Source: CAG-791 sp963593905 (lineage in GTDB: Bacteria > Bacillota > Clostridia > Lachnospirales > Lachnospiraceae). Taken from it: DNA of 64,000 nucleotides. A model generated the notes under the pieces. The model was given only the letters and a program-made list of their open reading frames with translations. It was not told where the DNA came from and did no database searches. Position 1 is the stretch's first letter. Each line of letters starts with the position of its first letter. This document shows, piece after piece, positions 1-8,421 of this stretch. The stretch lies in assembly GCA_963593905.1 (NCBI GenBank), contig CAVBBL010000004.1, forward strand, positions 71,509 to 135,508, in the 5' to 3' direction. Made by a program: the position numbers and the translations under genes.

Positions 1-438
1 CAGGAGACAGCGGCAGATGCCTATATTGCGCCGGCAAAGGCCAATCTGGAGGCCAATATCCTGCCTTATATCGAAGAACACCCGGAGACCACCTTCACCC
101 TGTTCTTCCCGCCCTACAGCATTCTGTTCTGGTACGATGTACAGCAGGAAAATCATCTGGAGGCGTCTCTGGCGGAATATCAGTATCTTATAGATCGTTT
201 TCTGGCATATGATAATGTGGAGGTTTTCTTTTTCCCGGATCAGAAGGAAATCGTGGAAGATTTGAATAATTACGCGGATTACAGCCATTACAGTCCGGAG
301 ATCAGCCGCTATATCACAGAGTGCTTTGCAGACGGCAGCGGCAGGATCACCAGTTCGGAGCAGGCGAAAGAGCATCTGGCATCCATGCGGCAGATGGCAC
401 TGAACTTTGATTACGAGAGCTTGCTGCAAAAGTATTGA
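1..438 (+). CDS. C-terminal part of an SGNH-like surface protein (5' end outside window)
   Basis: The open frame runs in from the left edge and stops at 438, so only the last 145 residues are visible. The segment starts in the middle of an alpha/beta region (a hydrophobic strand TTFTLFFPPYS, then a helix) and carries DYSHYS about 45 residues before the end. This has the form D-x-x-H, the C-terminal catalytic block of SGNH/AlgJ/DltD-type O-acyl transfer enzymes. That reading is inference from a short motif; the N-terminal nucleophile block cannot be seen. A second SGNH-like protein lies at 1721-2833, so the region upstream of the window may be an acylation cluster for a surface polymer. No function beyond that can be claimed. 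Confidence 0.6.
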   Translation, partial: QETAADAYIAPAKANLEANILPYIEEHPETTFTLFFPPYSILFWYDVQQENHLEASLAEYQYLIDRFLAYDNVEVFFFPDQKEIVEDLNNYADYSHYSPEISRYITECFADGSGRITSSEQAKEHLASMRQMALNFDYESLLQKY

Positions 439-493
439 ATGCGGAGAGATACAGAGGGAAAGAAGAAAAGCGTCACCGGACAGAAAGACAGTG

Positions 494-847
494 TCAGATA
501 TAGTAGACCAGAATCCCGCACAGAATCAGGCACATGCCCACGACTTTGTTTCTGGTAAATTGCTCTTTAAAGAAAATCCGTCCCAGAATCATGACCAGAA
601 TGTATCCCATAGTCTCTAAGACAGGCACATTCATGTAGGAATCAGAGAAACGATAGGCAGCAATGGTCAGAAGCATGGAGATAAAGAGCATGCCGTAGCC
701 GCAGATCACGTAAGGGTTCAGATATTCCCGCAGGGGATTTTTGTAGGTGATGCCGGCGCTCTTTTTCAGCAGCATCTGGGAAGAGGAGGCAATAGACTCC
801 GAGCAGATCATGATAAGCAGCATGATAAAAAAAGAGGTATCTTTCAT
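494..847 (-). CDS. Small four-helix DMT/SMR-type transporter subunit (EamA-like)
   Basis: The product is a hydrophobic protein of 117 residues with four predicted membrane helices, the size and layout of small multidrug resistance or half-EamA transporters. The segment PVLETMGYILVMILGR followed by FFKEQ resembles the helix 3-4 region of this superfamily. I chose the ATG at 847 because GGAG lies six bases upstream; an ATG at 859 overlaps that ribosome site. A similar-sized protein of the same fold is encoded just upstream at 1100-1453 on the same strand, so the two probably form a heterodimer, as the ArnE/ArnF and EbrA/EbrB pairs do. ArnE/ArnF flips a lipid-linked sugar; with a glycan locus next door a lipid-linked sugar is a reasonable but unproven substrate. 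Confidence 0.7.
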   Translation of the reverse strand: MKDTSFFIMLLIMICSESIASSSQMLLKKSAGITYKNPLREYLNPYVICGYGMLFISMLLTIAAYRFSDSYMNVPVLETMGYILVMILGRIFFKEQFTRNKVVGMCLILCGILVYYI

Positions 848-1022
848 TGTAATCTCCATTCCGCAGGTGCTTTGCACCGGAGGAATCGCAAAGCAAATTT
901 CAGATTTGCTTTTGCGATCAGGGCTATTGGTGACGCCTGCGGCACCGATAGCTGTGCGAAAAACAATGAGAATCTTTGATTCTCATTTCATATCGAGGGT
1001 ATTTTTCACACTAATCTCCATT
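838..1022 (-). repeat. Modular hairpin leader repeat, variant subfamily, upstream of the 494-847 gene
   Basis: Read on the reverse strand, four palindromes follow one another: A (965-987, AATGAGAATC arms), B (923-952, loop containing CCGCAGGCG), C (885-918, ATCGCAAAGCAAAT arms) and D (866-878, GGTGC arms). A ribosome site GGAG and the ATG at 847 come next. The start region of the gene (838-862) is duplicated at 998-1022 with 21 of 25 bases identical, so the hairpin block is bracketed by two copies of a ribosome site plus start. The order of modules matches the repeats elsewhere in the window although the sequence differs. This is the only reverse-strand copy, and it precedes a reverse-strand gene. 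Confidence 0.7.
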
Positions 1023-1099
1023 TCTGAAAACTTGCCGGGAAGAGCTGGGGAAATTTCAAATGATCATCTTCCGGCAGGACAGTGGCCTCTGTGTGGCTT

Positions 1100-1453
1100 T
1101 TATTCCTTCGCGTCTTTATTCAGGATGATGACTCCGGCGATCACCAGCACGACACCGGCAATCTCCTTAGGAGTGATGCCGTTATGGAAGATCAGAACAC
1201 TCCAGAGAAGGCCCCACAGCAGTACCATGGCTTTATTGGCATAGGCAATGGAAATGTCGAATTTTTTGATGACCTGCTGCCAGAGCAGTGCATAGACGGC
1301 CAGGATCATGACCTCCAGTCCGTAAAAAAGGAAATAGGAGAGAGACAAAAAGTCCTGTTTGGATGCAAAGTTGGCGACGACGCTGGTAATGCTGAAGATT
1401 ATGACCACGCCCTGCAGCAGTAGAAGATCTTTCCAGGTGATTTTCTTTTTCAT
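1100..1453 (-). CDS. Small four-helix DMT/SMR-type transporter subunit, partner of 494-847
   Basis: The 117-residue product begins MKKKITWKDLL and has four hydrophobic helices. It ends in GVVLVIAGVIILNKDAKE, the typical last helix and charged tail of EamA/SMR proteins. The ATG at 1453 is preceded by AGGAG nine bases upstream; longer in-frame extensions lack membrane-protein character. It is the first gene of a two-gene reverse-strand unit, with the hairpin repeat and the second transporter gene after it. Equal size and fold of the two subunits suggest an obligate heterodimer. Substrate is unknown. Confidence 0.7.
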   Translation of the reverse strand: MKKKITWKDLLLLQGVVIIFSITSVVANFASKQDFLSLSYFLFYGLEVMILAVYALLWQQVIKKFDISIAYANKAMVLLWGLLWSVLIFHNGITPKEIAGVVLVIAGVIILNKDAKE

Positions 1454-1720
1454 AAGGGGAAGCTCCTGTGTTGTCGGTAGATTTTTCTGCCTTTTTATAT
1501 TATAGTAGTACCGGGAAGTCAGATGCAAAAGTCTGAAATTTCCCTGCAGCATGTCCGGACGAAGACGGATACCGGGCAAATGCCGGGTCCTGCCGCCTGA
1601 CTGGCGGATGGAAAGTGACGGTATGTATTTGCGCCGTGATGGCATGCGGCAGATATTCCTGAGGGGGAATCTGACGGTCTTATTACCGTCTCATCTTATC
1701 ACAAAGGAGTTAAGCAGCAA

Positions 1721-2833
1721 ATGGAAAGAGAACAGGACGAAGAATTTTATTTCGACGACTTCGATACAGAAAGCCCGGAGGGCAAGGAACCGAAGCGGAG
1801 AAGAAAGATCAATATCAATCTGATCCTGCTGGGAATCATCGGGGTGTTGGTGGTGATCATCGCCTATCGGCTGATTAAATGGAACATCGGCACACGTTCA
1901 GACTATGATCCGGATGCAGTGAATACCAGCTTTGATGTGGAAGTACAGGATGTGATTATTCCGCTTTCCGAGGATAAGCTCCAGGGACATGAGGATGATG
2001 GCAAGACCACGATCCTTTGTCTGGGAGATGAGCCCTTTTCGGATGATCTGACAGAGACGGGGCTGGCAGGACAAATTGGCACCGTAGGCGGCGCAGATGT
2101 GATCGCCGCACCCTTCCCGAAGTCCAGAGTGGCCAGCTATAATGCACTGTATGACCCTTCCACCGAGCAGGGACTGGCGGATGTGTTTAATCTCTACTAT
2201 GTGGCCAATGCCATCAATACGGGGGATTTCGAGGCTCTGGAGACCGCAGCTTCTCTGATGGGAGATAGCACTTACAGTTCTTCGGTGAACATGCTAAAGA
2301 GCATTGACTTTAACGATATTGATATCATTGTGATCATGTATGATGCCTCGGATTACCTGACGTTATCTCCTGTGGATAATGCCAATGACGAGGATGATAT
2401 ACAGACCTATACCGGTGCGCTGAAGCGCTCTCTGGAACTGATTCAGGAGAAATATCCTTTCATTCGTCTGGTATTTATGTCCCCTACATTCGCCCAATAT
2501 GTGGACGGGGACGGCAATTACCAGAATGGCGACACCACAGATCTGGGAAATGGCGCAATCCCTACCTACTGGGCAAGGGCTATCGATATATGTTCGGCGG
2601 CAGGTGTGTCCTTTATCGATAATTACTACGGCTCTGTTAACCAGAATAATCATGAGAGCTACATGACAGATAATATCCACCTGAATGAAGCCGGCAGAAA
2701 ACAGATTGCAGAGCACTTCGTCAACAAGATCATCGATAATAATTATGCGGAGTATGATGTGACTGCAGCGGACGAAGCGAAGGGTGGGGGTACATCTGAC
2801 ACAGAAAGCAGCACAGAGGAAACACAGGAATAA
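1721..2833 (+). CDS. Membrane-anchored SGNH-fold protein with a non-Ser nucleophile position
   Basis: The 370-residue product has an acidic N-terminus, a basic patch (KRRRK) and one membrane helix at about residues 30-48, so the rest lies outside the cell. The outer domain follows the SGNH plan: block I as LCLGDEPFSDD, a middle block VIMYDASDY, and block V as DNIHLNEAGRK, which supplies the Asp-His pair. In block I the usual GDS is GDE, so the Ser nucleophile is missing at the expected place. The protein could be inactive or could use a shifted residue. A low-complexity Ser/Thr/Glu tail ends the protein. AAGGAG lies 11 bases before the ATG. It probably acts on, or binds, an acylated surface glycan. 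Confidence 0.72.
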   Translation: MEREQDEEFYFDDFDTESPEGKEPKRRRKININLILLGIIGVLVVIIAYRLIKWNIGTRSDYDPDAVNTSFDVEVQDVIIPLSEDKLQGHEDDGKTTILCLGDEPFSDDLTETGLAGQIGTVGGADVIAAPFPKSRVASYNALYDPSTEQGLADVFNLYYVANAINTGDFEALETAASLMGDSTYSSSVNMLKSIDFNDIDIIVIMYDASDYLTLSPVDNANDEDDIQTYTGALKRSLELIQEKYPFIRLVFMSPTFAQYVDGDGNYQNGDTTDLGNGAIPTYWARAIDICSAAGVSFIDNYYGSVNQNNHESYMTDNIHLNEAGRKQIAEHFVNKIIDNNYAEYDVTAADEAKGGGTSDTESSTEETQE

Positions 2834-2834
2834 C

Positions 2835-2925
2835 AGCCGCAGACAAGTTAAATCACATCGGAGAATTCGCCTGCGCGAATTCTCCTCGTGCAGCCGCAGT
2901 CAAGCTGCGGCAGAAAGAGGTAGAA
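2835..2925 (+). repeat. Modular hairpin leader repeat (partial D, C, D) before rfbC
   Basis: A truncated D arm (CAGCCGCAGACAAG) is followed by module C, whose core is GGAGAATTCGC with its inverted copy GCGAATTCTCC. A full D hairpin (GCCGCAGTCAAGCTGCGGC) and AGAGG follow, five bases before the rfbC start at 2926. The repeat therefore supplies the ribosome site of rfbC. Confidence 0.85.
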
Positions 2926-3504
2926 ATGGGTAAGATTAAAGTAGAAACCTGCGAAATAGAGGGACTGAAGGTGATTACACCTACCGTATTCGGAGATGAC
3001 AGAGGGTATTTCATGGAGACCTATAATCAGAATGATTTTGCCGAGGCGGGGATTCCCATGAACTTTGTACAGGACAATCAGTCTGCCAGCAAGAGAGGTG
3101 TGCTGCGGGGACTTCATTTCCAGAAGCATTTCCCCCAGGATAAGCTGGTGCGTGTAGTTAACGGTGAGGTATATGATGTGGCAGTGGATTTAAGAGAAGG
3201 CTCTGCCACCTACGGCAAGTGGTACGGTGTGCTGCTCTCAGCAGAGAACAAGAAACAGTTCTTTATCCCGAAGAATTTTGCCCATGGTTTTCTGGTGCTG
3301 TCCGACTATGCGGAGTTCTGCTATAAGTGCACCGATTTCTATCATCCCAATGATGAAGGGGGACTTTTGTGGAATGACCCGGACATCGGCGTGGAATGGC
3401 CGCTGCAGGAGGGCGTTGCGCTGACTTTATCCGACAAGGATCAGAAGTGGAGCGGCATCAAGGCATATACAGAAGCAAAGAAGCAGGAGAAGGTCAGTGA
3501 GTAA
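2926..3504 (+). CDS. rfbC: dTDP-4-dehydrorhamnose 3,5-epimerase
   Basis: The enzyme epimerises dTDP-4-keto-6-deoxyglucose at C3 and C5 in dTDP-L-rhamnose synthesis. The 192-residue length is standard for RmlC. Family landmarks are present: DDRGYF at 24-29, QDNQSAS near 50, RGLHFQ with the catalytic His at 64, and a C-terminal HGFLVLSDYAEFCYK. The start follows the AGAGG provided by the upstream repeat. The gene overlaps the next one, the ABC permease, by eight bases, so the two are translationally coupled. Other rml genes (A, B, D) are not in the window and must lie elsewhere. The gene implies that the polymer made by this locus contains L-rhamnose. Confidence 0.93.
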   Translation: MGKIKVETCEIEGLKVITPTVFGDDRGYFMETYNQNDFAEAGIPMNFVQDNQSASKRGVLRGLHFQKHFPQDKLVRVVNGEVYDVAVDLREGSATYGKWYGVLLSAENKKQFFIPKNFAHGFLVLSDYAEFCYKCTDFYHPNDEGGLLWNDPDIGVEWPLQEGVALTLSDKDQKWSGIKAYTEAKKQEKVSE

Positions 3505-4507
3505 AACCAAAAACCTTTCCGCACAGGGAAAAAAGAAAGTACATATTGCAATCGCGTGGATCTTGGCTGCCCTGTTGGCAGCTATGGTTCTGCTGCACCA
3601 TAACCCGCTGGAGGATGCGTATACAGCGAATCTGAAGAAATTTTCAGGCTGTGCGCTTCTTACAGTGGGTATCCTTGTTTTCACATTCTTTTACGACAAG
3701 CTGGCGGTACTGCCACAGGAACTTTGGCAGAACCGACGGCTTATCTGGCGTTTATCCAAAAATGACTTTCGCAAGCGCTATGCCGGTTCCTACTTCGGTG
3801 CAGTCTGGGCACTGGTGCAGCCTGTGATCACCGTAGTGATGTACTGGATTGTTTTTGACAGGATCTTCCACACGAGACAGCAGATGGTGGCCGGGGGCAT
3901 GGATGTGCCTTATGTGCTTTTCCTGACTGCTGGACTGGTGCCCTGGTTCTTTTTCTCCGATGCCATTTCCAGCGGCACGGCGGCACTGCTGGAGTACAAC
4001 TATCTGGTCAAAAAGGTGGTCTTTAAGATTAGCATCCTTCCTATCATCAAGGTCATCGCAGCATTTTTTATTCATGTGTTCTTCACAGCGGTGCTCCTTT
4101 TGATCGCAGTGCTTTACGGCTACACGCCCTCTTTATACTGGCTGCAGCTGATTTATTATTCTTTCTGTGAATTTATTTTCGTGCTGGCACTTTCCTACAC
4201 CACCTGTGCAGTGGTTGTATTCTTCCGGGATCTGCAGCAGCTGATCGGCATCATTCTGCAGGTAGGTATGTGGGCTACGCCTATTCTGTGGAATATTGAC
4301 ATCCTCAGCGACAAGATGAAGTTTTTGATCAAGCTCAATCCCATGACCTATATCGTGTTGGGATACCGGGGCTCGATCTATGAGGAGCAGCTATTCTACA
4401 GCCATTTTTATTCCTCTGCTTATTTCTGGATCGTGACGATATTGCTTTTCTGCATTGGCTCTCTGATCTTTAAAAAGCTGAAGGTACAGTTTGCAGATGT
4501 CTTATAG
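3497..4507 (+). CDS. Polysaccharide ABC exporter, membrane subunit (Wzm/TagG type)
   Basis: The 336-residue protein has two N-terminal hydrophobic segments followed by an ABC-2 type membrane domain. The stretch LSKNDFRKRYAGSYFG just before the main helices is the typical amphipathic entry region of O-antigen and teichoic acid exporters. The end of the domain has WATPILW and LNPMTYIVLGYR, also characteristic. Translation starts at a GTG that overlaps the rfbC stop, with AGGAG upstream. The partner ATPase follows after a 137-base gap. It would export an undecaprenyl-linked glycan across the membrane. The extra N-terminal pair of helices is longer than in most TagG proteins. Confidence 0.9.
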   Translation: MSKTKNLSAQGKKKVHIAIAWILAALLAAMVLLHHNPLEDAYTANLKKFSGCALLTVGILVFTFFYDKLAVLPQELWQNRRLIWRLSKNDFRKRYAGSYFGAVWALVQPVITVVMYWIVFDRIFHTRQQMVAGGMDVPYVLFLTAGLVPWFFFSDAISSGTAALLEYNYLVKKVVFKISILPIIKVIAAFFIHVFFTAVLLLIAVLYGYTPSLYWLQLIYYSFCEFIFVLALSYTTCAVVVFFRDLQQLIGIILQVGMWATPILWNIDILSDKMKFLIKLNPMTYIVLGYRGSIYEEQLFYSHFYSSAYFWIVTILLFCIGSLIFKKLKVQFADVL

Positions 4508-4644
4508 TCTTATAGGATGAAGACCTTGGATTATTTGCAGAAAAAACGGATCCCACCGGGCATTCATAATCAGAAAATTTACGTTCAAAGGCCCGGAGAA
4601 TCGGCGGTGGGGCCGACATAAACAGACAGGAAAGAACAGCAATC

Positions 4645-5988
4645 ATGGAAGAAAGAGAAATTGCGATTCAGGTAAAAGACCTGAGTAAACGATATAAGCT
4701 CTATGATCACAACAGAGATCGGGTCATCGATGCCCTGGGACTATCCAGAAAGCCTCATTACCGGGAGCACATGGCATTAGACAAGATCAATATGACCATC
4801 CATAGAGGGGAGACAGTGGGTATTATCGGCACCAACGGATCCGGTAAGTCTACGATTCTGAAAATTATTACCGGTGTGCTGAATCAGACCTCCGGCGAGG
4901 TTATCGTCAACGGCCGTATTTCAGCACTCTTAGAGCTGGGCGCCGGTTTTAACATGGAGTACAACGGCATTGATAATATTTATCTGAACGGCACCATGAT
5001 CGGTTTCTCCGAAAAGGAAATTGAGGAGAAAATGGATGCGATCCTGGAATTTGCGGACATTGGCGAGTATGTCTATCAGCCGGTCAAGACCTATTCCAGC
5101 GGTATGTTCATGCGTCTGGCCTTTGCCGTAGCCATCAATATCGAGCCGGAGATCCTCATCGTGGATGAGGCTTTGTCGGTGGGCGACGTATTTTTCCAGG
5201 CAAAGTGTTATCACAAATTCGAAGAGTTTAAGCGAATGGGAAAGACCGTCCTTTTCGTAAGCCATGATCTGAGCAGCGTCAGCAAATACTGTGACCGGGT
5301 CATCCTGCTAAACCAGGGACACAAGCTGGGAGAGGGATCGCCCAAGGATATGATCGATATCTACAAGCAGGTGCTGGTGGGACAGTACGATCCGGAGAAA
5401 ACCGCCGGGAGTGCTTCCGGTCAGGCGTCAGGTGCAGATGGAAAGCAGGAAGGCAATGGCAAAGCGGGGAATGCGGAGAGTGCGGAGAGTGCCCGGCAAG
5501 ATCCTCTGGATGGTAAGAATCAGGAAGGAGAGGATTTAAGAAATCCCGATACTCTGGAATACGGATCTCAGAAAGCCACTATCACAGGCTATTGCATCAC
5601 CGATGATAAGGGACGGGAATCCACTACGATTCTGAAGGGCAAAGAGTGCACTGTGCACATGAAGGTACGCTTTCATACGGACATCAAGGCACCGATTTTT
5701 GCCTTTACCATCCGCAATATCTACGGTGTGGAGATCAGCGGCACCAATACCATGTTTGAGAAGGCGTTTTTAGAGCCGGTAAAAGCCGGGGAAGAGAAGC
5801 GAATCTCCTTTACCCAGCGGATCGATCTCCAGGGCGGGGAATATCTGATCTCCCTGGGCGTCACAGGCTATGAGGGAGAAGAGTTCACGGTTTATCACAG
5901 ATTATATGATGTGATGAATCTGACAGTGGTGTCGGACAAAAATACGGTGGGATATTACGATATGAATTCTCAGGTCACCGTAAAATAA
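4645..5988 (+). CDS. Polysaccharide ABC exporter ATPase with C-terminal glycan-binding domain (Wzt type)
   Basis: Residues 1-245 form an ABC ATPase with Walker A GTNGSGKST near 61-69, signature SSGMF near 151, Walker B ILIVDEALS near 170 and a switch His in VSHDLS. A Gly/Ala/Glu-rich linker of about 60 residues follows. Residues about 305-447 form a beta-rich domain that begins with EYGSQKATITGYCI and resembles the C-terminal domain of Wzt. In E. coli O8/O9a that domain recognises the capped end of the finished chain. Presence of this domain next to a putative capping enzyme (6128-8257) points to export that depends on chain termination. There is no good Shine-Dalgarno sequence; AGGAAAG lies well upstream. 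Confidence 0.9.
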   Translation: MEEREIAIQVKDLSKRYKLYDHNRDRVIDALGLSRKPHYREHMALDKINMTIHRGETVGIIGTNGSGKSTILKIITGVLNQTSGEVIVNGRISALLELGAGFNMEYNGIDNIYLNGTMIGFSEKEIEEKMDAILEFADIGEYVYQPVKTYSSGMFMRLAFAVAINIEPEILIVDEALSVGDVFFQAKCYHKFEEFKRMGKTVLFVSHDLSSVSKYCDRVILLNQGHKLGEGSPKDMIDIYKQVLVGQYDPEKTAGSASGQASGADGKQEGNGKAGNAESAESARQDPLDGKNQEGEDLRNPDTLEYGSQKATITGYCITDDKGRESTTILKGKECTVHMKVRFHTDIKAPIFAFTIRNIYGVEISGTNTMFEKAFLEPVKAGEEKRISFTQRIDLQGGEYLISLGVTGYEGEEFTVYHRLYDVMNLTVVSDKNTVGYYDMNSQVTVK

Positions 5989-6010
5989 AACGCAGGCAGC
6001 GCACAAAAGA

Positions 6011-6050
6011 CAGGCGGCGCGGCAGAGGGAGCATGCCGCCTGCTTATGTC
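6011..6050 (+). terminator. Possible weak terminator or processing hairpin after the Wzt-like gene
   Basis: CAGGCGGC and GCCGCCTG form an eight-base stem around a 16-base loop and are followed by CTTATGTCT rather than a clean T run. It could dampen read-through between the exporter and the methyltransferase-kinase gene. The case is weak. Confidence 0.3.
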
Positions 6051-6127
6051 TGTAAAAATGATCTGCTGCCAGTAGGATAAAACAGCAAGAAAACAGCAGG
6101 AAAGAAAAGAGGGAAGAGGAGGCAGCT

Positions 6128-8257
6128 ATGGGGGTCCCGGAAAATAAAGAGGAGAAAATTGGCGGGGTCTTACTGGATTTCTCTCATTATCCCGGCGAGG
6201 ATTTTTATTGTGACGGCGCAGTAGAGGAAGAAATCTTGGAATTGGCAAAGACATATGCACCTTCTGAATTTCCGTCCCTGATCCAGGAAAAGAAGAGCTG
6301 GGAGGTGCTTTATCACCTCTCGCCTGTCCGCGGAAATATCGTGCGCTGGATTCCTTTTACCGGAAAGGAAAAGGTACTGGAGATCGGCGCCGGTCCGGGG
6401 GCTATCACCTCAGCGCTGGCAGAGGAAGTGGCACAGGTAGAGTGCGTGGAGCTTTCTGCCAAACGATCCCGTATCAATGCCTGGCGCAATAAAGACAGGG
6501 ACAATATTACCATCCATGTGGGCAATTTTGCGGACATAGAGCCTTCCCTTCCGGATGATTATGATTACATTCTGCTGATCGGCGTGCTGGAATATGCCCA
6601 GGTGTATCTGGATAAGGGAGCGGATTCTTTCCGGGAGGAGATCACCAGACTGCTGCCCCATTTGAAGCCGGGCGGACGATTGGTCATCGCCATTGAGAAC
6701 CGGTTGGGACTTAAATATTTTGCAGGCTGCCGGGAGGATCACACCGGTCGTTACTTTGACGGTATCGAAGATTATGCAGATGCGCAGCTGGCAGTACATA
6801 CCTTTTCAAAGCCTGCATTGGAGAAGCTTTTTGCATCCTGCGGGATTACGGATGCGCATTTTTATTATCCTTATCCGGATTATAAGTTTCCCAGCACGGT
6901 CTATTCGGAGAAAAGACTGCCGGATGCCAGCGAGCTGACGGACAACATCCGGAATTTTGACAGAGACAGACTGCTGCTTTTTGATGAGAAAAAGGCCTAT
7001 GACGGTCTGACACAGGACGGTCTCTTTGAACTTTTTTCCAACTCATTTGCGGCGGTGATCGGACCGGCACTGCCTGTGGAATACTGTAAGTTTTCCAATG
7101 ACAGGGCAGAGAAATTTCAGATCTATACCCAGCTGCGAACAGACAAGGACGGCCGCAGAGAAATTGTGAAAAAGCCTGCGACCGAGGCGGCAATTCCCCA
7201 TGTGTGCAGGATGGCAGAAGCCTGCAGGAGATTAAAGGAGCGTTATGCAGGAGGAAAACTGCAGATTGCAGACTGTCGGATCGAGGAAGGGGACAGGCCG
7301 GCGGCAGTCTTCCCGTATGTGACAGGCAGACCGCTGGAGGCGTTGCTGGACGAGTATTTGGTACAGGGGAATCAGGATGGATTCCTTGCTTTGCTGCGGG
7401 AATTTTATGAACGCACCGGTTATCATGACGAGGCGGATTTCGCAGATTATGACATGACCTTTCAGAATATCCTGGTGGATGGAGAGGTCTGGAGTGCCAT
7501 TGACTACGAGTGGGCCAGAGAGGGACAGATGTCCGGCGAAGAGCTTCTCTTTAGGGCATTGTATTGCTATTGCCTGGAAAAGGAAGAGCGCAGAGAGCTG
7601 CCTCTGGAGAAGTTATTGGCAGAGTTTGGTATAACGGCGGCGCAGATCGAGGAGTGGAAATTAAAGGAACCGGCTTTTCAGGAGCATGTCACCGGAGGCA
7701 GGACGCCTCTGGGAGAACTCCGGGCACAGATCGGCGGCGACGTGATCATCCCCGCGGAACTGATCAGAGAGAATCCGGCGCTTCTGGAAGAAGAGCTGGC
7801 TAAAGAAAAGGAAAAAGAAGAACAAAAAGAAGAGAAACCGGGCCTTTCCAGTGTGCAGGTCTATTATGACCGGGGAAATGGATTTTCGGAGGAGGACTCT
7901 TTCTTCCTGAAGCAGCACTATGAGGAAGAGGGAATCATCCGTTTTACATTGGAAATCCCCGGTGATGTGCACAGTTTGAGGATTGATCCCGCAATCTGCC
8001 CCTGCATGGCCATGGTGCGGCGCATAGAAAAAGAGGGCATATCCTGCAGAGATATGCTGAAAAAAATTCGCCATAACGGAATACCGGCAGCAGGCGGATA
8101 TCTTTTTACTACCTCCGATCCCTGGTTCATGTGGAACCTTGGCAAAGAACAAAAGAAAAATGCAGGCGGCAGGGGACAGTTGGGTGTGCTGAAGCTGGAT
8201 TTTGAACTGCAGATGGCAGGCCTGCCTTCTACCATGGCACAGGCCCTTGTGAGGTAA
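6128..8257 (+). CDS. Bifunctional methyltransferase-kinase, candidate WbdD-like chain terminator
   Basis: The 709-residue protein has an N-terminal class I SAM-dependent methyltransferase with motif I VLEIGAGPG near 83-91 and LLIGVLEYA as the post-motif strand. Residues about 330-480 match the aminoglycoside-phosphotransferase/kinase fold: Asp442 and Asn447 in YDMTFQNIL are the catalytic loop, and Asp459 in IDYEWA is the metal-binding DFG equivalent. A Lys/Glu-rich helix at about 550-575 leads into a C-terminal beta-rich domain. E. coli WbdD has the same methyltransferase-kinase order and nearly the same length (about 708 residues). It caps O9a polymannose and sets chain length together with Wzt. 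Position right after the exporter supports the same role. GAGGAGG lies five bases before the ATG. Confidence 0.75.
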   Translation: MGVPENKEEKIGGVLLDFSHYPGEDFYCDGAVEEEILELAKTYAPSEFPSLIQEKKSWEVLYHLSPVRGNIVRWIPFTGKEKVLEIGAGPGAITSALAEEVAQVECVELSAKRSRINAWRNKDRDNITIHVGNFADIEPSLPDDYDYILLIGVLEYAQVYLDKGADSFREEITRLLPHLKPGGRLVIAIENRLGLKYFAGCREDHTGRYFDGIEDYADAQLAVHTFSKPALEKLFASCGITDAHFYYPYPDYKFPSTVYSEKRLPDASELTDNIRNFDRDRLLLFDEKKAYDGLTQDGLFELFSNSFAAVIGPALPVEYCKFSNDRAEKFQIYTQLRTDKDGRREIVKKPATEAAIPHVCRMAEACRRLKERYAGGKLQIADCRIEEGDRPAAVFPYVTGRPLEALLDEYLVQGNQDGFLALLREFYERTGYHDEADFADYDMTFQNILVDGEVWSAIDYEWAREGQMSGEELLFRALYCYCLEKEERRELPLEKLLAEFGITAAQIEEWKLKEPAFQEHVTGGRTPLGELRAQIGGDVIIPAELIRENPALLEEELAKEKEKEEQKEEKPGLSSVQVYYDRGNGFSEEDSFFLKQHYEEEGIIRFTLEIPGDVHSLRIDPAICPCMAMVRRIEKEGISCRDMLKKIRHNGIPAAGGYLFTTSDPWFMWNLGKEQKKNAGGRGQLGVLKLDFELQMAGLPSTMAQALVR

Positions 8258-8271
8258 TGGCAAGCTGCATC

Positions 8272-8421
8272 AAAAGAGGCAAAATGCCAGAAAATGACTG
8301 ATGTCATTTTCTGGCATTACATGGATGACGTGTGCGTCATCCATGAGTGATCGTATCGGAGAATTCGCCTGCGCGACTTCTCCTCACGTTGCCGCAGCAA
8401 GCTACGGCAAAAGAGGTAAAA
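8272..8421 (+). repeat. Modular hairpin leader repeat (SD, 5-codon frame, A, B, C, D, SD)
   Basis: AGAGG at 8275-8279 precedes a short frame M-P-E-N-D-stop at 8284-8301. Module A (8284-8317) pairs ATGCCAGAAAATGA with its inverse around a CTGATG loop, so the TGA stop lies in the loop. B is 8320-8345, C is 8349-8388 and D is 8391-8408. A second AGAGG (8412-8416) then serves the glycosyltransferase ATG at 8422. Confidence 0.85.

Noticed and set aside
8347..8421. N-terminal extension of the glycosyltransferase through the hairpin repeat
   Set aside because: The residues are translated repeat (SENSPARLLL), and the same string appears in other genes preceded by the repeat, for example before 40393. 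The AGAGG favours the inner start.
8272..8421. Leader repeats as transcription terminators
   Set aside because: None of the hairpins is followed by a T run, and the genes on both sides appear to be in the same transcripts.
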